Assembly: GCF_002278135.3 (NCBI RefSeq)
Contig: NZ_CP029425.2
Span: forward strand, 1,526,001 to 1,590,000
Direction: 5' to 3'
Source of the DNA: Bradyrhizobium ottawaense
GTDB lineage: Bacteria > Pseudomonadota > Alphaproteobacteria > Rhizobiales > Xanthobacteraceae
DNA length: 64,000 bases
The translations under genes and the position numbers were made by a program. The notes below the pieces were generated by a model. It saw only the letters and a list, made by a program, of their open reading frames with translations, had not been told where the DNA came from and made no database searches. Positions 16,486-24,032 of this stretch are shown here, piece after piece; position 1 is the first letter of the stretch; each line of letters starts with the position of its first letter.

Positions 16486-16671
16486 TCAATGCGGCAGGCC
16501 GAGACCGGTCTTGCGATGTGCGTCCGTCCTCTCATCGTCAACCTGATCCGCAGGATGATGATGCGCTTCGAGAGCTTCGGCGCGTTCAGCCGCGATCAGA
16601 AGCTGTTTGCGCATTTCAGCGAGACGGGCGCGACAATATTCACGATAGAGCAGGTCCAATATGGTGGGCAT
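16486..16671 (-). CDS. Small conserved-looking hypothetical protein, 61 aa
   Basis: The start MPTILDLLYREYCRARLAEM begins an amphipathic helix continuing through RKQLLIAAERAEALEAHHH, followed by a polar His/Asp-rich tail. The ATG at 16671 has GGGGGT five bases upstream and is preferred to one at 16683. I recall similar short proteins in Bradyrhizobium but no named domain. It may be co-transcribed with the 28-residue peptide, which lies about 70 bases downstream on the same strand. Confidence 0.55.
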   Translation of the reverse strand: MPTILDLLYREYCRARLAEMRKQLLIAAERAEALEAHHHPADQVDDERTDAHRKTGLGLPH

Positions 16672-16848
16672 GATCACCCCCATCGTTTGACTCTCGATTT
16701 ACAGATATTCCACCGCAAATTTTCGAGGTGATCGTAGCCCGTCAGATGGCTCTTTCGATATGAGCCCGTTCACAGACTGCGCCAATTCCAAAGCTCGAGG
16801 GCCGTTTGGTTGACCTGATTGTCTGTGCGATAAAAGGAACAGGGCCAA

Positions 16849-17040
16849 TTACCTAACGAACACTGTAGCAGCTCTCTGTTTCAACAAGACTTCGTCAAAC
16901 AACTTAAGGGCGCCGGATCGCGACAAAGAATCCAACCACAACGCGAAATGACTAACTACGGAGTGCAAGTATTCTTCGATGCAACGCGGATCGGCACGAT
17001 GGAGATTTTTTCCTCTGTGAGACTCGCAGTTCAGGTGCAT
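16849..17040 (-). CDS. Possible small hypothetical protein, 63 aa
   Basis: The frame MHLNCESHRGKNLHR... has GAGGTG eight bases before its ATG, a good ribosome-binding site. It lies in a stretch of visibly lower GC than its surroundings (about 16700-17040). No domain or signal is recognised, and codon use is not obviously that of the neighbouring genes. It is either a recently acquired small gene or chance. Confidence 0.3.
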   Translation of the reverse strand: MHLNCESHRGKNLHRADPRCIEEYLHSVVSHFALWLDSLSRSGALKLFDEVLLKQRAATVFVR

Positions 17041-17189
17041 GCGAACATCACCTCATCCCGATGATGTGCAAAAGCTGCACCGCTCGTGCCTGCCGCACTG
17101 CTGCGCTTTGCCCAACCTGCAGCAAGCCTGCCATTCAGGCGACATTCATCGCAAGACGCCTATCGGTTCCCGACGATCAGGAGAATTCG

Positions 17190-17504
17190 ATGAAACTGCC
17201 GTCTGCGACCGTTGCCGCCAGCCTTGTGTGTCTGATCGTTGCGCCCGTGTTCGCACAAACGCCGCCTGCGGCTTCTCCCGCTGCTCCAACCAGCACGGTG
17301 CCGGTTCCCGCGACCAAGCGCGTGACGTGCCTTGCCACGACGGCGAGCCTGAAGGGGCAGGAGAAGCGCGACCAGCTGCAGCTCTGCATGGCGCAGGCGC
17401 GGCTCGATTGCCTGAAGCAGGCGATCGATCAGAAGGTCGTCGGCGAAGCCAGGAAGAGCGCGATCAAGACTTGTGTGGGTGCGGATGGTCACGAGCAGCA
17501 ATAG
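17190..17504 (+). CDS. Secreted PsiF-like small protein, 104 aa
   Basis: A clear signal peptide (MKLPSATVAASLVCLIVAPVFA, about residues 1-22) is followed by a Pro/Ala linker. A C-terminal segment has Cys at regular positions (TCLATTASLKGQEK, LQLCMAQA, LDCLKQAI, IKTCVG), resembling the PsiF repeat found in small periplasmic proteins. PsiF itself is a phosphate-starvation-induced protein of unknown role. The ATG at 17190 has CAGGAGA upstream and is chosen over an ATG at 17061. Its gene ends before repeat copy B. Confidence 0.6.
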   Translation: MKLPSATVAASLVCLIVAPVFAQTPPAASPAAPTSTVPVPATKRVTCLATTASLKGQEKRDQLQLCMAQARLDCLKQAIDQKVVGEARKSAIKTCVGADGHEQQ

Positions 17505-17530
17505 CAGAACGACGCCACGAACTCGCTCTC

Positions 17531-17622
17531 GCAGGGTGGGCAAAGCGACGCGTGCCCACCTTGTCCATCGCGGTCATGGAGAGATGGTAGGCACGGCGCT
17601 TTGCGCCTTTGCCCACCCTAGG
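17531..17622. repeat. GTAGGGTGGGC palindromic repeat, copy B
   Basis: GCAGGGTGGGCAAAGCG at the left pairs with the right-end CGCCTTTGCCCACCCT, with inner GTGCCCACC / GGTAGGCAC arms. It occupies the gap between the PsiF-like gene and convergent DUF2093. Confidence 0.9.
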
Positions 17623-17634
17623 AGAGCGGAAAGC

Positions 17635-17862
17635 TCATTGCTGCGGTTTCGGCGCGCCGGGGAAATGCCGCTGCAGCACGGCGGCGGGTGTGGCGTAGGC
17701 CTCCTGCAAATCCACGCTCCAGTACTTCAGCTCGTCGAGCGGAATCCGCGTGTCGGTGATGGCACAGCGCACGAAGGTCCCCGGCGAGATCACGCGGAAG
17801 TCGCCGTCGAGATATTGCACTTGCGCTTCGCCATGGCCCGAGGGGCCGAACTTGTTCAGCAC
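17635..17862 (-). CDS. DUF2093 domain-containing protein, 75 aa
   Basis: The conserved core (HGEAQVQYLDGDFRV, SPGTFVRCAITDTRIPLDEL, YWSVDLQEAYA) is characteristic of DUF2093, a small family of unknown function common in Rhizobiales. I place the start at the GTG at 17862 (V-L-N-K-F-G), with GGAG about ten bases upstream. Longer readings begin in sequence that is probably the leader. In related genomes I recall this gene between lpxK and xseA, which fits here. Confidence 0.85.
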   Translation of the reverse strand: MLNKFGPSGHGEAQVQYLDGDFRVISPGTFVRCAITDTRIPLDELKYWSVDLQEAYATPAAVLQRHFPGAPKPQQ

Positions 17863-18052
17863 GGTCGAAAGTCTCCGTGGAAGGCCGCTCCGTGGAAACT
17901 GGAGGGCACGATGTGTTGGACGGGATGTAGCATAGATAGGGTGGCTTGTCCGCCCGGTAAACCCACCGGTTTGTGATGTTTTGCCGCCGTTTCCGCGTGA
18001 TAGTGCTTGGGCGAAGGATCGCTGGTTCCGGCATCTCCTTTGGCAGAGTCCG

Positions 18053-18877
18053 ATGCGCCTTCGACTGACCACCCTGTTCCTGATGCTGCTGATGTCGGCC
18101 GCGCGTGCCGCGCCGGCGCCGCAGCCGGTCGACATTCCGCTGGCGTCCGGCGTGCTGCACGCGCAGCTCTACAAGCCTGAAGGTCCGGGGCCGTTTCCGG
18201 CCGTGGTCGCGCTGCACGGCTGCGGCGGCCTCGGCAGCCATTCCGATCCCGTGCTGCCGCGCTATCGCGATTGGGCCGAGCGCCTGCTCAGGGCGGGCAA
18301 TGCCGTGCTGCTGCCCGACAGCTACGGCTCGCGCGAGCTCGGGCCGCAATGCCGCGTCAAGGAGATGCACGTCAAGGCGCGGCGTGAGCGCGTCACCGAC
18401 GTCGCAGCATCGCGCGCCTGGCTGATGAAGCAGTCCTGGGTGGCGCGCGATCGCGTCAGCCTGATGGGCTGGGCCAACGGCGCGAGCGCGCTGCTGTGGG
18501 CCGTGCGGCCGCAGGGCGCGGCGCGTGACCTGGAGCCGGATTTCCGCGCCGCGATCGCGTTCTATCCGGACTGCCGGATCTCCGCCGGTCTCGGCTGGAG
18601 CACGCGGGTGCCGACCCTGGTGCTGATCGGCGCCAATGACGATGTCTCCTCGCCGCCGGCCTGCCGCCAGATGGTCGAGGGCGCGCATGGCCGCAGCGCG
18701 CTCGCACGCATCGTGGTCTATCCCGGCGCCTATCACGATTTCGACCGCGCCAACACGCCGCTGCACGCAGCCGGCGGCAGCAACGATGCCGCCGTGCCCG
18801 AGCGCGGCCATCTCGGCACGGATGCCGAGGCGCGCGCGGAGTCGCAGAAGGACGTCGCGCAATGGCTGGCGCGCTAG
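18053..18877 (+). CDS. Dienelactone-hydrolase-like secreted protein with altered nucleophile elbow
   Basis: An alpha/beta-hydrolase-fold protein of 274 residues with a signal peptide (LFLMLLMSAARA). Family features are VVALHGCGGLG (oxyanion region, residues 51-61), the elbow LMGWANGAS near 141, an acidic VLIGANDD near 196, and the His of YPGAYHDF at 228. In relatives the elbow reads G-W-S-N-G. Here the nucleophile Ser is Ala141, while Asp and His remain, so hydrolase activity is doubtful. The gene is divergent from DUF2093. The ATG at 18053 gives a clean signal peptide. Confidence 0.8.
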   Translation: MRLRLTTLFLMLLMSAARAAPAPQPVDIPLASGVLHAQLYKPEGPGPFPAVVALHGCGGLGSHSDPVLPRYRDWAERLLRAGNAVLLPDSYGSRELGPQCRVKEMHVKARRERVTDVAASRAWLMKQSWVARDRVSLMGWANGASALLWAVRPQGAARDLEPDFRAAIAFYPDCRISAGLGWSTRVPTLVLIGANDDVSSPPACRQMVEGAHGRSALARIVVYPGAYHDFDRANTPLHAAGGSNDAAVPERGHLGTDAEARAESQKDVAQWLAR

Positions 18878-19090
18878 CTCGGATGAGCGGACTTGTCGCG
18901 CCGTAGCTCGGTCGAAGCGAAGGCGGAAGCGGGGCCGCCCGAGGAACAAATTCAGGCGGACAGCCCCGCATCGACCACCGCCCTGCACGGACTTGATGGC
19001 CGACCGGGAATCTACGGATCGCATGCGGCGCCGGTTTCAGCACGTGACGGCGCCTTAGTTCGACCACGATGTCGATTAAACGCAGTCCTC

Positions 19091-19234
19091 ATGCGCATCG
19101 TCCTCTTCGCCTCCGCACTGGCCGTCTTCACCGTCGCGATCTTCCTGTACGAGGCCCACGCCGGCGCGCCACAGCGCGCGCCGGAACATTGCGGCTTCTG
19201 GACCACGATCGATGCGGGATTGTCGTGTAGGTAG
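19091..19234 (+). CDS. Possible small secreted protein, 47 aa
   Basis: MRIVLFASALAVFTVAIF followed by LYEAHAGAPQRAPEHCGFW looks like a signal peptide or membrane anchor with a cleavable AHA site and a short mature part containing two Cys. The ribosome-binding site is weak. It lies about 210 bases after the dienelactone-hydrolase-like gene. No family is recognised. Confidence 0.4.
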   Translation: MRIVLFASALAVFTVAIFLYEAHAGAPQRAPEHCGFWTTIDAGLSCR

Positions 19235-19250
19235 GGGCATGCTGTCCCGA

Positions 19251-19462
19251 CCATGCTCCGTCATTGCTTCGTCGCATCAGCGCAAAATTGCTACGCAATT
19301 TTGTCGCGAGCTCCTCGCAATGAATCTTGGGAATACACGCGCGTCCCACACAATCGCTGTCATCGCGGCTTGACCGGGCGATCCAGTACGCCGAGGCGGC
19401 CGTGAGTCATCGAGAAGCTGCGGCGTACTGAATTCCCGCTTTCGCGGGAAATGACACCGAGA
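19251..19462. repeat. Two adjacent palindromic intergenic repeats downstream of xseA
   Basis: The first (about 19257-19325) includes the hairpin GCGCAAAATTGC / GCAATTTTGTCGC and the motif GTCGCGAGCTCCTCGCAATG. The second (about 19358-19455) pairs GTCAT near its left end and CCAGTACGCCG with CGGCGTACTG and GAAATGAC, and contains the small hairpin TTCCCGCTTTCGCGGGAA. Both lie between the small secreted protein gene and convergent xseA. Confidence 0.85.
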
Positions 19463-19483
19463 GTGGAGCGCCGTTCTCACACC

Positions 19484-21124
19484 TCAGAACAGGCTGCCCT
19501 GATCCACCGGCTTGGCCACGCGCTTCGGCGCGGGCTTTGCGTCCGCCGCAGCCGACTTTGGCTGCGCTGGTGCGCGCTTTGCCGTTGGCGCCGGCCGATC
19601 CGCGTCCGCCGTTGCGCCGACACGGCCATCGGCAAACTCGATCTCGAGCCGCGCATTCGGCCCGATGCTGTCCGCCGCATGCAGCGGATGTCCCGCCTCG
19701 TCCCGCACCAGCGCAAAGCCGCGCGCGAGCACGCTGCGATACGACAAAGCCGACAGCAGCTTCCCGCTGTTCTCGACGCGGGCCTCTAGCCGCTGCAGCA
19801 AGGTGACGAGCGCGCGGCCGGCGCGCTCGCTGAGGCGATGCGTGCGCTCGCGCTGGCTGAGAATCGCGTTGCGCTGCGCCTGCGCATTGGAGAGCTTCGA
19901 GGCACGCAAGCGAACCTCGAGTCCGGCAAAGCGGTCGCGTCGACGACGCAACAGCGAGCGTGTGGAGAGACCCAGCCGTTCGCCGCACACGGTGAGGCGG
20001 TGGTCGGCCTGCGTGATCTGGCCGTGCAGCACCCGCAGCGTCAGCTTTGAACTTGCGGCGGTAAACCGGCGGAAATGCGCGTGCGTGTTGGCCTTGAGAC
20101 AGCGCGGCAGGGCGCTTCCTGCCGAATCCAGCCGCTGCCGCGGAATCGCCAGCAGATCGCCCGCCGCTGGCAGCGCGCGTGCGGCGGCGCGCAGCTCGCT
20201 GCGGCGGCTCTCCTGGCTGCGTTGCCAATAGGCGCGGGTGCGGCGTCCGAGATCGGCGACCTCGACGAACAATTCGCTGCGCACGGGGACCGCCATCTCG
20301 GCCGCCGCCGTCGGCGTCGGCGCGCGCTTGTCGGCGACGAAGTCGATCAGCGTGATGTCGGTCTCGTGCCCCACCGCCGAGATCAGCGGGATCATGCTCT
20401 CGGCTGCCGCCCGCACCACGATCTCCTCGTTGAACGACCAGAGGTCCTCCAGCGAGCCGCCGCCGCGCGCGACGATCAGCACATCGGGGCGCGGAATCTT
20501 GCCGCCCGGGGCAATCGCGTTGAAGCCGCGGATCGCGGCCGCGACCTGCTCGGCCGAGCCGTCGCCCTGAACTTTCACCGGCCACACCAGCACGCGGCGG
20601 GGGAAGCGGTCCTCCAGCCGGTGCAGGATGTCGCGGATCACCGCGCCGGTCGGCGAGGTCACGACGCCGATCACCTCTGGCAACCACGGCAGCAGCTGCT
20701 TGCGCGCCTCGTCGAACAACCCTTCCGCGGCGAGCTTCTTCTTGCGCTCCTCCATCAGCGCCATCAGCGCGCCGATGCCGGCGGGCTCCAGCGCCTCGAT
20801 CACGATCTGGTACTTCGAGGAGCCCGGATAGGTCGTCAGCTTGCCGGTGGCGATGACCTCGAGCCCTTCCTGGGGCTTGAAGCGCATCCGGCCGTGCACG
20901 CCCTTCCAGATCACCGCCTCGATCTTGGCGCTCTCGTCCTTGAGCGCGAAATAGCAATGGCCGGAGGAGTGCGCGCCGCGGAACCCCGAGATCTCACCGC
21001 GGACCCGGACATGGCCGTAGGTGTCCTCCACCGTCCGCTTCAGGGATTGGGAGAGCTCGGAGACGGTGAATTCAAACGCGTTGTTCAGTTGTTCCGCAGG
21101 CGGCATCGGCAAACGATTCGGCAT
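19484..21124 (-). CDS. xseA: Exodeoxyribonuclease VII large subunit
   Basis: The catalytic subunit of exonuclease VII, which degrades single-stranded DNA to acid-soluble oligonucleotides. The N-terminal OB-fold contains [19 protein letters not shown], and the catalytic core has [35 protein letters not shown] and [23 protein letters not shown] segments. The long coiled-coil region (about 290-450) is Arg/Ala-rich. The C-terminal 60 residues are a lineage-type Ala/Pro/Lys tail ending DQGSLF. At 546 residues it is slightly longer than E. coli XseA because of this tail. Confidence 0.96.
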   Translation of the reverse strand: MPNRLPMPPAEQLNNAFEFTVSELSQSLKRTVEDTYGHVRVRGEISGFRGAHSSGHCYFALKDESAKIEAVIWKGVHGRMRFKPQEGLEVIATGKLTTYPGSSKYQIVIEALEPAGIGALMALMEERKKKLAAEGLFDEARKQLLPWLPEVIGVVTSPTGAVIRDILHRLEDRFPRRVLVWPVKVQGDGSAEQVAAAIRGFNAIAPGGKIPRPDVLIVARGGGSLEDLWSFNEEIVVRAAAESMIPLISAVGHETDITLIDFVADKRAPTPTAAAEMAVPVRSELFVEVADLGRRTRAYWQRSQESRRSELRAAARALPAAGDLLAIPRQRLDSAGSALPRCLKANTHAHFRRFTAASSKLTLRVLHGQITQADHRLTVCGERLGLSTRSLLRRRRDRFAGLEVRLRASKLSNAQAQRNAILSQRERTHRLSERAGRALVTLLQRLEARVENSGKLLSALSYRSVLARGFALVRDEAGHPLHAADSIGPNARLEIEFADGRVGATADADRPAPTAKRAPAQPKSAAADAKPAPKRVAKPVDQGSLF

Positions 21125-21243
21125 TTTGGGGTCAGACCCGACGTTAAGGATTTTCGCGGCGCGGCGCCAATCCAGGGATTGATCGGGAGAGTACTCTGTA
21201 GTATAGAGTTATCTATTGATTGGTGCATTTACGGGAGTAAGCC

Positions 21244-22350
21244 ATGGCCATGCGGTTGCTGCGCGGCGTTTTGAGCGGCCTGAAATGGGCCCTGTGTGCG
21301 GTCGGCGGCGTGGCGCTGATCCTGATTGCGATGATCGCCACGCCGCTGGAGCGGCCGCCCGAGATGCGGTCGGTCTCCGACTCCGCCAAGGGGATCGACT
21401 GGTCCAGCCTGCCTGCGCTGGAGCGCTTCCAGGCCCGCGACGGCACCTGGATCGGCTATCGCCACTACGCGCCCAAAGCGTTTTCAAGCGAAGTGGAAGC
21501 CGGTTCGCGTGAAGAAAACGCGTCAAAACAGGAATCCGGAGCCCGATCCCATCGGAACGGAAATGGCTCCGGGGGCCCGGCGGCGGGCCGCGGCGCGATC
21601 TTCATCCATGGCTCGTCCGGCTCCAGCGGCACCGTCAACCATGCGCTGACCCACGCGATCGCCGCGCGCGGGGTGGAGACCTGGGCGCTCGACATCCGCG
21701 GCCATGGCGGCTCCGGCACCCGCGGCGATATCGGCTATGTCGGCCAGCTCGAGGACGATCTCGTCGATTTCGTCGCCGAAATTCGCAAGACCGCGCCGGA
21801 CCTGCCGCTCACCTTGATCGGCCATTCCGCCGGCGCCGGCTTCTCGCTGCGAGTCGCCGCGACGCCGATCATGCAGGACATGTTCGTGCGCACCGTGCTG
21901 CTCGCGCCCTATCTCGGCTATGACGCACCGACCAACCGGCCGAGCAACGGTGGCTGGGTCAGTGCCGACATTCCACGTTTCCTGGGACTGACGGCCCTGC
22001 GCAAGCTCGGCATCGACTGCTGTGCGCAGCTTCCGGTGCTCGCCTACGCGGTGCCGGCAAGTTCGGCGAAGTATCTCACCTCGACCTACTCCGACCGCCT
22101 GATGCGCAATTTCGCGACGCGCGGCTATCGCGTCGATCTTCCGGCAACCACACGCCCGATCACCATCTTCGGCGGCGCCGAGGACGAGATGATGATCTCG
22201 GACAAATATGCTGAAGTGGTGCAGGCGGTGAAGCCGTCGGTCGACGTCAAGGTCATTGACGGCATCAATCATATGGGCATCGTCACCCATCCGAAGGCGA
22301 TCTCGGTGATCGCCGAGGACGTGGCAACGCGCGGGGCAGGGCAGTCATGA
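21244..22350 (+). CDS. Membrane-anchored alpha/beta hydrolase carrying an in-frame repeat insertion
   Basis: A 368-residue hydrolase of the lysophospholipase/monoglyceride lipase type. There is one N-terminal hydrophobic anchor (LCAVGGVALILIAMIA). The fold is visible as AIFIHGSSGSSG, LDIRGHGGSG and the nucleophile elbow LIGHSAGAGFS. An Asp/Glu occurs in IFGGAEDEMM, and the catalytic His in GINHMGI. Residues about 78-109 (PKAFSSEVEAG... to ...NGNGSGG) are encoded by a palindromic repeat and lie in the loop just before the first core strand. Substrate is unknown. It overlaps the next gene by four bases. Confidence 0.85.
   Translation: MAMRLLRGVLSGLKWALCAVGGVALILIAMIATPLERPPEMRSVSDSAKGIDWSSLPALERFQARDGTWIGYRHYAPKAFSSEVEAGSREENASKQESGARSHRNGNGSGGPAAGRGAIFIHGSSGSSGTVNHALTHAIAARGVETWALDIRGHGGSGTRGDIGYVGQLEDDLVDFVAEIRKTAPDLPLTLIGHSAGAGFSLRVAATPIMQDMFVRTVLLAPYLGYDAPTNRPSNGGWVSADIPRFLGLTALRKLGIDCCAQLPVLAYAVPASSAKYLTSTYSDRLMRNFATRGYRVDLPATTRPITIFGGAEDEMMISDKYAEVVQAVKPSVDVKVIDGINHMGIVTHPKAISVIAEDVATRGAGQS
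21475..21571. repeat. Palindromic repeat inserted in frame in a coding sequence
   Basis: The left module pairs GCGTTTTC (21478-21485) with GAAAACGC (21514-21521). A right module follows (CCGGAGCCCGATCCC...GGCTCCGG). The complement of its 21494-21571 part aligns with the tail of the composite repeat at 16234-16312 (shared GACGCGT-T-TTCTTCACGCGAA). The whole element is translated without a stop codon in the hydrolase frame. Confidence 0.85.
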
Positions 22351-22901
22351 TCGACAGCAGGGAGGCGTCCGCAGCGCTGGCCGATATCGACGATATCGTC
22401 CAGCGCGTGAAGCAATCGCAGCTCTATGAGCTGGCGAGCCTCGCCGCGGTCTGGTGGGGCGTGCTGGTGTTCGCAGCCAATCTCGTGACCTGGCTTTGGC
22501 CGATCTACGCGGCCTACGCCTGGGTTGCTGTAGACGTTCTGGGCGTCGGCGGCCTGATTGCACTTCGCGTGTTCGATCCGAAAAGCCACCCCTTTGGCGC
22601 CGGCGTTGGCATCAGGCTGTTCCTGGTATTCGCACTGTTCTTCGCGTTCGGCTATCTCGTCACCAGCGTTGTCGGTCATTTTGGTCCGCGCCAGTTGGGA
22701 ACGTTCTGGCCGATCTATTTCATGCTGTTCTACACGCTCGCCGGGCTCTGGTTCGGCTACGCGTTCGTTGCGATCGGCCTCGGCATCACCGCGCTGACGC
22801 TGTTCGGCTTCTTCTACATCGGCGAGGCGTTCCCGCTCTGGATGGCCTTCGTCAACGGCGGTGGCCTCGTCCTCGGCGGCCTCTGGATGCGGCGGATCTA
22901 G
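22347..22901 (+). CDS. Polytopic membrane protein, duplicated pair copy 1, 184 aa
   Basis: About five transmembrane helices follow a short cytoplasmic N-terminus (SQLYELASLAAVWWGVLV; LVTWLWPIYAAYAWVAVDVLG; FLVFALFFAFGYLVTSVVG; FWPIYFMLFYTLAGLWFGYAF; LFGFFYIGEAFPLWMAFVNGG). It shares R-Q-x-x-x-FW, LAGLWFGYAF and MAFVNGGGLVLGGLWMRR-type stretches with the protein at 22967-23557, showing a tandem duplication. Its ATG overlaps the hydrolase stop (ATGA). Function is unknown. Such proteins are often paired with a small winged-helix regulator, as here. Confidence 0.75.
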   Translation: MIDSREASAALADIDDIVQRVKQSQLYELASLAAVWWGVLVFAANLVTWLWPIYAAYAWVAVDVLGVGGLIALRVFDPKSHPFGAGVGIRLFLVFALFFAFGYLVTSVVGHFGPRQLGTFWPIYFMLFYTLAGLWFGYAFVAIGLGITALTLFGFFYIGEAFPLWMAFVNGGGLVLGGLWMRRI

Positions 22902-22904
22902 CGC

Positions 22905-22970
22905 ATGCCCGAGCTCGACGACATCATCCACCGGCCTGCAGCCAAGACCCAGGAAGGAGCGCTCCCGTGA
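22905..22970 (+). pseudogene. 21-codon remnant of a winged-helix regulator gene
   Basis: The frame starts MPELDDIIHRP, matching the start of the full regulator at 23560 (V-A-E-L-D-D-I-I-H-Q-P). The match covers at least GAGCTCGACGACATCATCCA at the DNA level, and then the sequence is unrelated to the stop. It occupies the same position after membrane copy 1 that the intact regulator holds after copy 2. So a [membrane protein + regulator] unit was duplicated and the first regulator copy was almost completely deleted. Its TGA overlaps the GTG start of the next gene (GTGA). Confidence 0.8.
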
Positions 22971-23557
22971 CCGACAGCAAGCGGGCTTCCGATGCGCTGA
23001 ACGAGCGCGAGAATACCATTCGTCCTGTGCGGCGGTCGCAGATCTATCTGGTCTCTGGCCTCGTCCTGCTGCTGTGGGCCGTGCTGCCGTTTGCCGACGA
23101 TGCCCTGATCTGGTTCTGGCCGCGCTACGGGGCCCATTATTGGAACAGCTGGTTCGTGGTGAATGACGGGCTGTATTTCTGGTTTGCACTGTACGTCGTC
23201 TCGGCCTTCGGCCTCGTTGCTCTCGGCGCCTGTCATCTTTCGCGAAACGGAATCCGTCTGTCCGACAGGCGCAGTCTGCTGGCGCTGCTGCTGATCGCCG
23301 CCTTCGGCCTCGTCTGCTGCACTTTCGGCAGGTTCTCGCCGCGCCAGCAAACGGTGTTTTGGCAGGTCTACCTCACGCTGGTCTACATGACGGCGGGGCT
23401 TCGGTTCGGCTACGCCTTTGCACCGCTCGGCGCGGCCATCATCGCGCTGACGCTGATCGGATATTTCACTATCCCGGGTGTACCGCTGTTGCCGTGGATG
23501 GCAGCCGTCAATGGCGGTGCGCTGATCGCGGGTGCCCTCTCGATGCGGCGGGGCTAG
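22967..23557 (+). CDS. Polytopic membrane protein, duplicated pair copy 2, 196 aa
   Basis: A paralogue of the preceding membrane protein with the same run of hydrophobic helices (SQIYLVSGLVLLLWAVLPF; YFWFALYVVSAFGLVALG; LLALLLIAAFGLVCC; YLTLVYMTAGLRFGYAF; GYFTIPGVPLLPWMAAVNGG) and the same ending ALSMRRG versus GLWMRRI. The GTG start at 22967 has AGGAAGGAG upstream. It is followed two bases after its stop by the winged-helix regulator. The transported or sensed compound is unknown. Confidence 0.75.
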   Translation: MTDSKRASDALNERENTIRPVRRSQIYLVSGLVLLLWAVLPFADDALIWFWPRYGAHYWNSWFVVNDGLYFWFALYVVSAFGLVALGACHLSRNGIRLSDRRSLLALLLIAAFGLVCCTFGRFSPRQQTVFWQVYLTLVYMTAGLRFGYAFAPLGAAIIALTLIGYFTIPGVPLLPWMAAVNGGALIAGALSMRRG

Positions 23558-23559
23558 CC

Positions 23560-23859
23560 GTGGCGGAGCTCGACGACATCATCCACCAGCCGCTGCGGCT
23601 GAAGATCATGGCAGCGCTGAACGCGCTGCCAGCGACAGCCGGGCTGGAGTTCTCGCGGCTGAAGAAACTGACCGGCGCCAGCGACGGCAATCTCGGCGCC
23701 CATATCGAGACGCTGGCGAAGGCGGGATACGTCCAGGTGGACAAGGCGTTCGTGGGGAAGAAGCCGCAGACCACGGTCACCGCCACCGCTGCGGGCCGTG
23801 GGGCGTTCGCAAGGCACGTGGCGACGCTGCAGGAGATTATTGCGGGGAGGCAGGTTTAG
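23560..23859 (+). CDS. Winged-helix transcriptional regulator (HTH_34-like), 99 aa
   Basis: A one-domain DNA-binding protein: VAELDDIIHQPLRLKIMAAL (helix 1), GLEFSRLKKLTGASDGNLG (helix-turn-helix), AHIETLAKAGYVQVDKAF (recognition helix/wing) and KPQTTVTATAAGRGAF (wing). This layout matches the winged-helix family that includes small MarR/ArsR-like regulators. It starts with GTG two bases after the membrane gene stop, so it is cotranscribed with it. It probably controls the adjacent membrane protein genes. Confidence 0.85.
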   Translation: MAELDDIIHQPLRLKIMAALNALPATAGLEFSRLKKLTGASDGNLGAHIETLAKAGYVQVDKAFVGKKPQTTVTATAAGRGAFARHVATLQEIIAGRQV

Positions 23860-23955
23860 GCCGTCAGCCGATAGAGGCTGCCAGCCGAAGCCTTGCCGGA
23901 GACCGCCATGCTCGCGCGACCGTGCGAGCCTCGCATGCGGTCGGAAAGCCGCGGC

Positions 23956-24032
23956 TTGACTCAGCCTTAATTTCATATATGCAATTATAAAATCATATAT
24001 AAAAACAGAGCGAGCCGAGCCGAGCCGAGCCG
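23956..24032 (+). promoter_or_regulatory. AT-rich promoter/operator region and CGAGC repeats before the decarboxylase-like gene
   Basis: A TTGACT hexamer (23956-23961) precedes a very AT-rich stretch. That stretch holds two direct copies of TCATATAT at 23973-23980 and 23993-24000, 20 bases apart, about two helical turns. Four perfect tandem CGAGC pentamers (24011-24030) then run to the ATG at 24033, leaving only GAG-type sequence as a possible ribosome-binding site. An operator for the local IclR protein or another regulator is plausible but unproven. Confidence 0.5.

Noticed and set aside
17618..19024. 468-codon minus-strand frame
   Set aside because: It runs antisense through the dienelactone-hydrolase-like gene and across DUF2093 in another frame; composition is typical of shadow frames.
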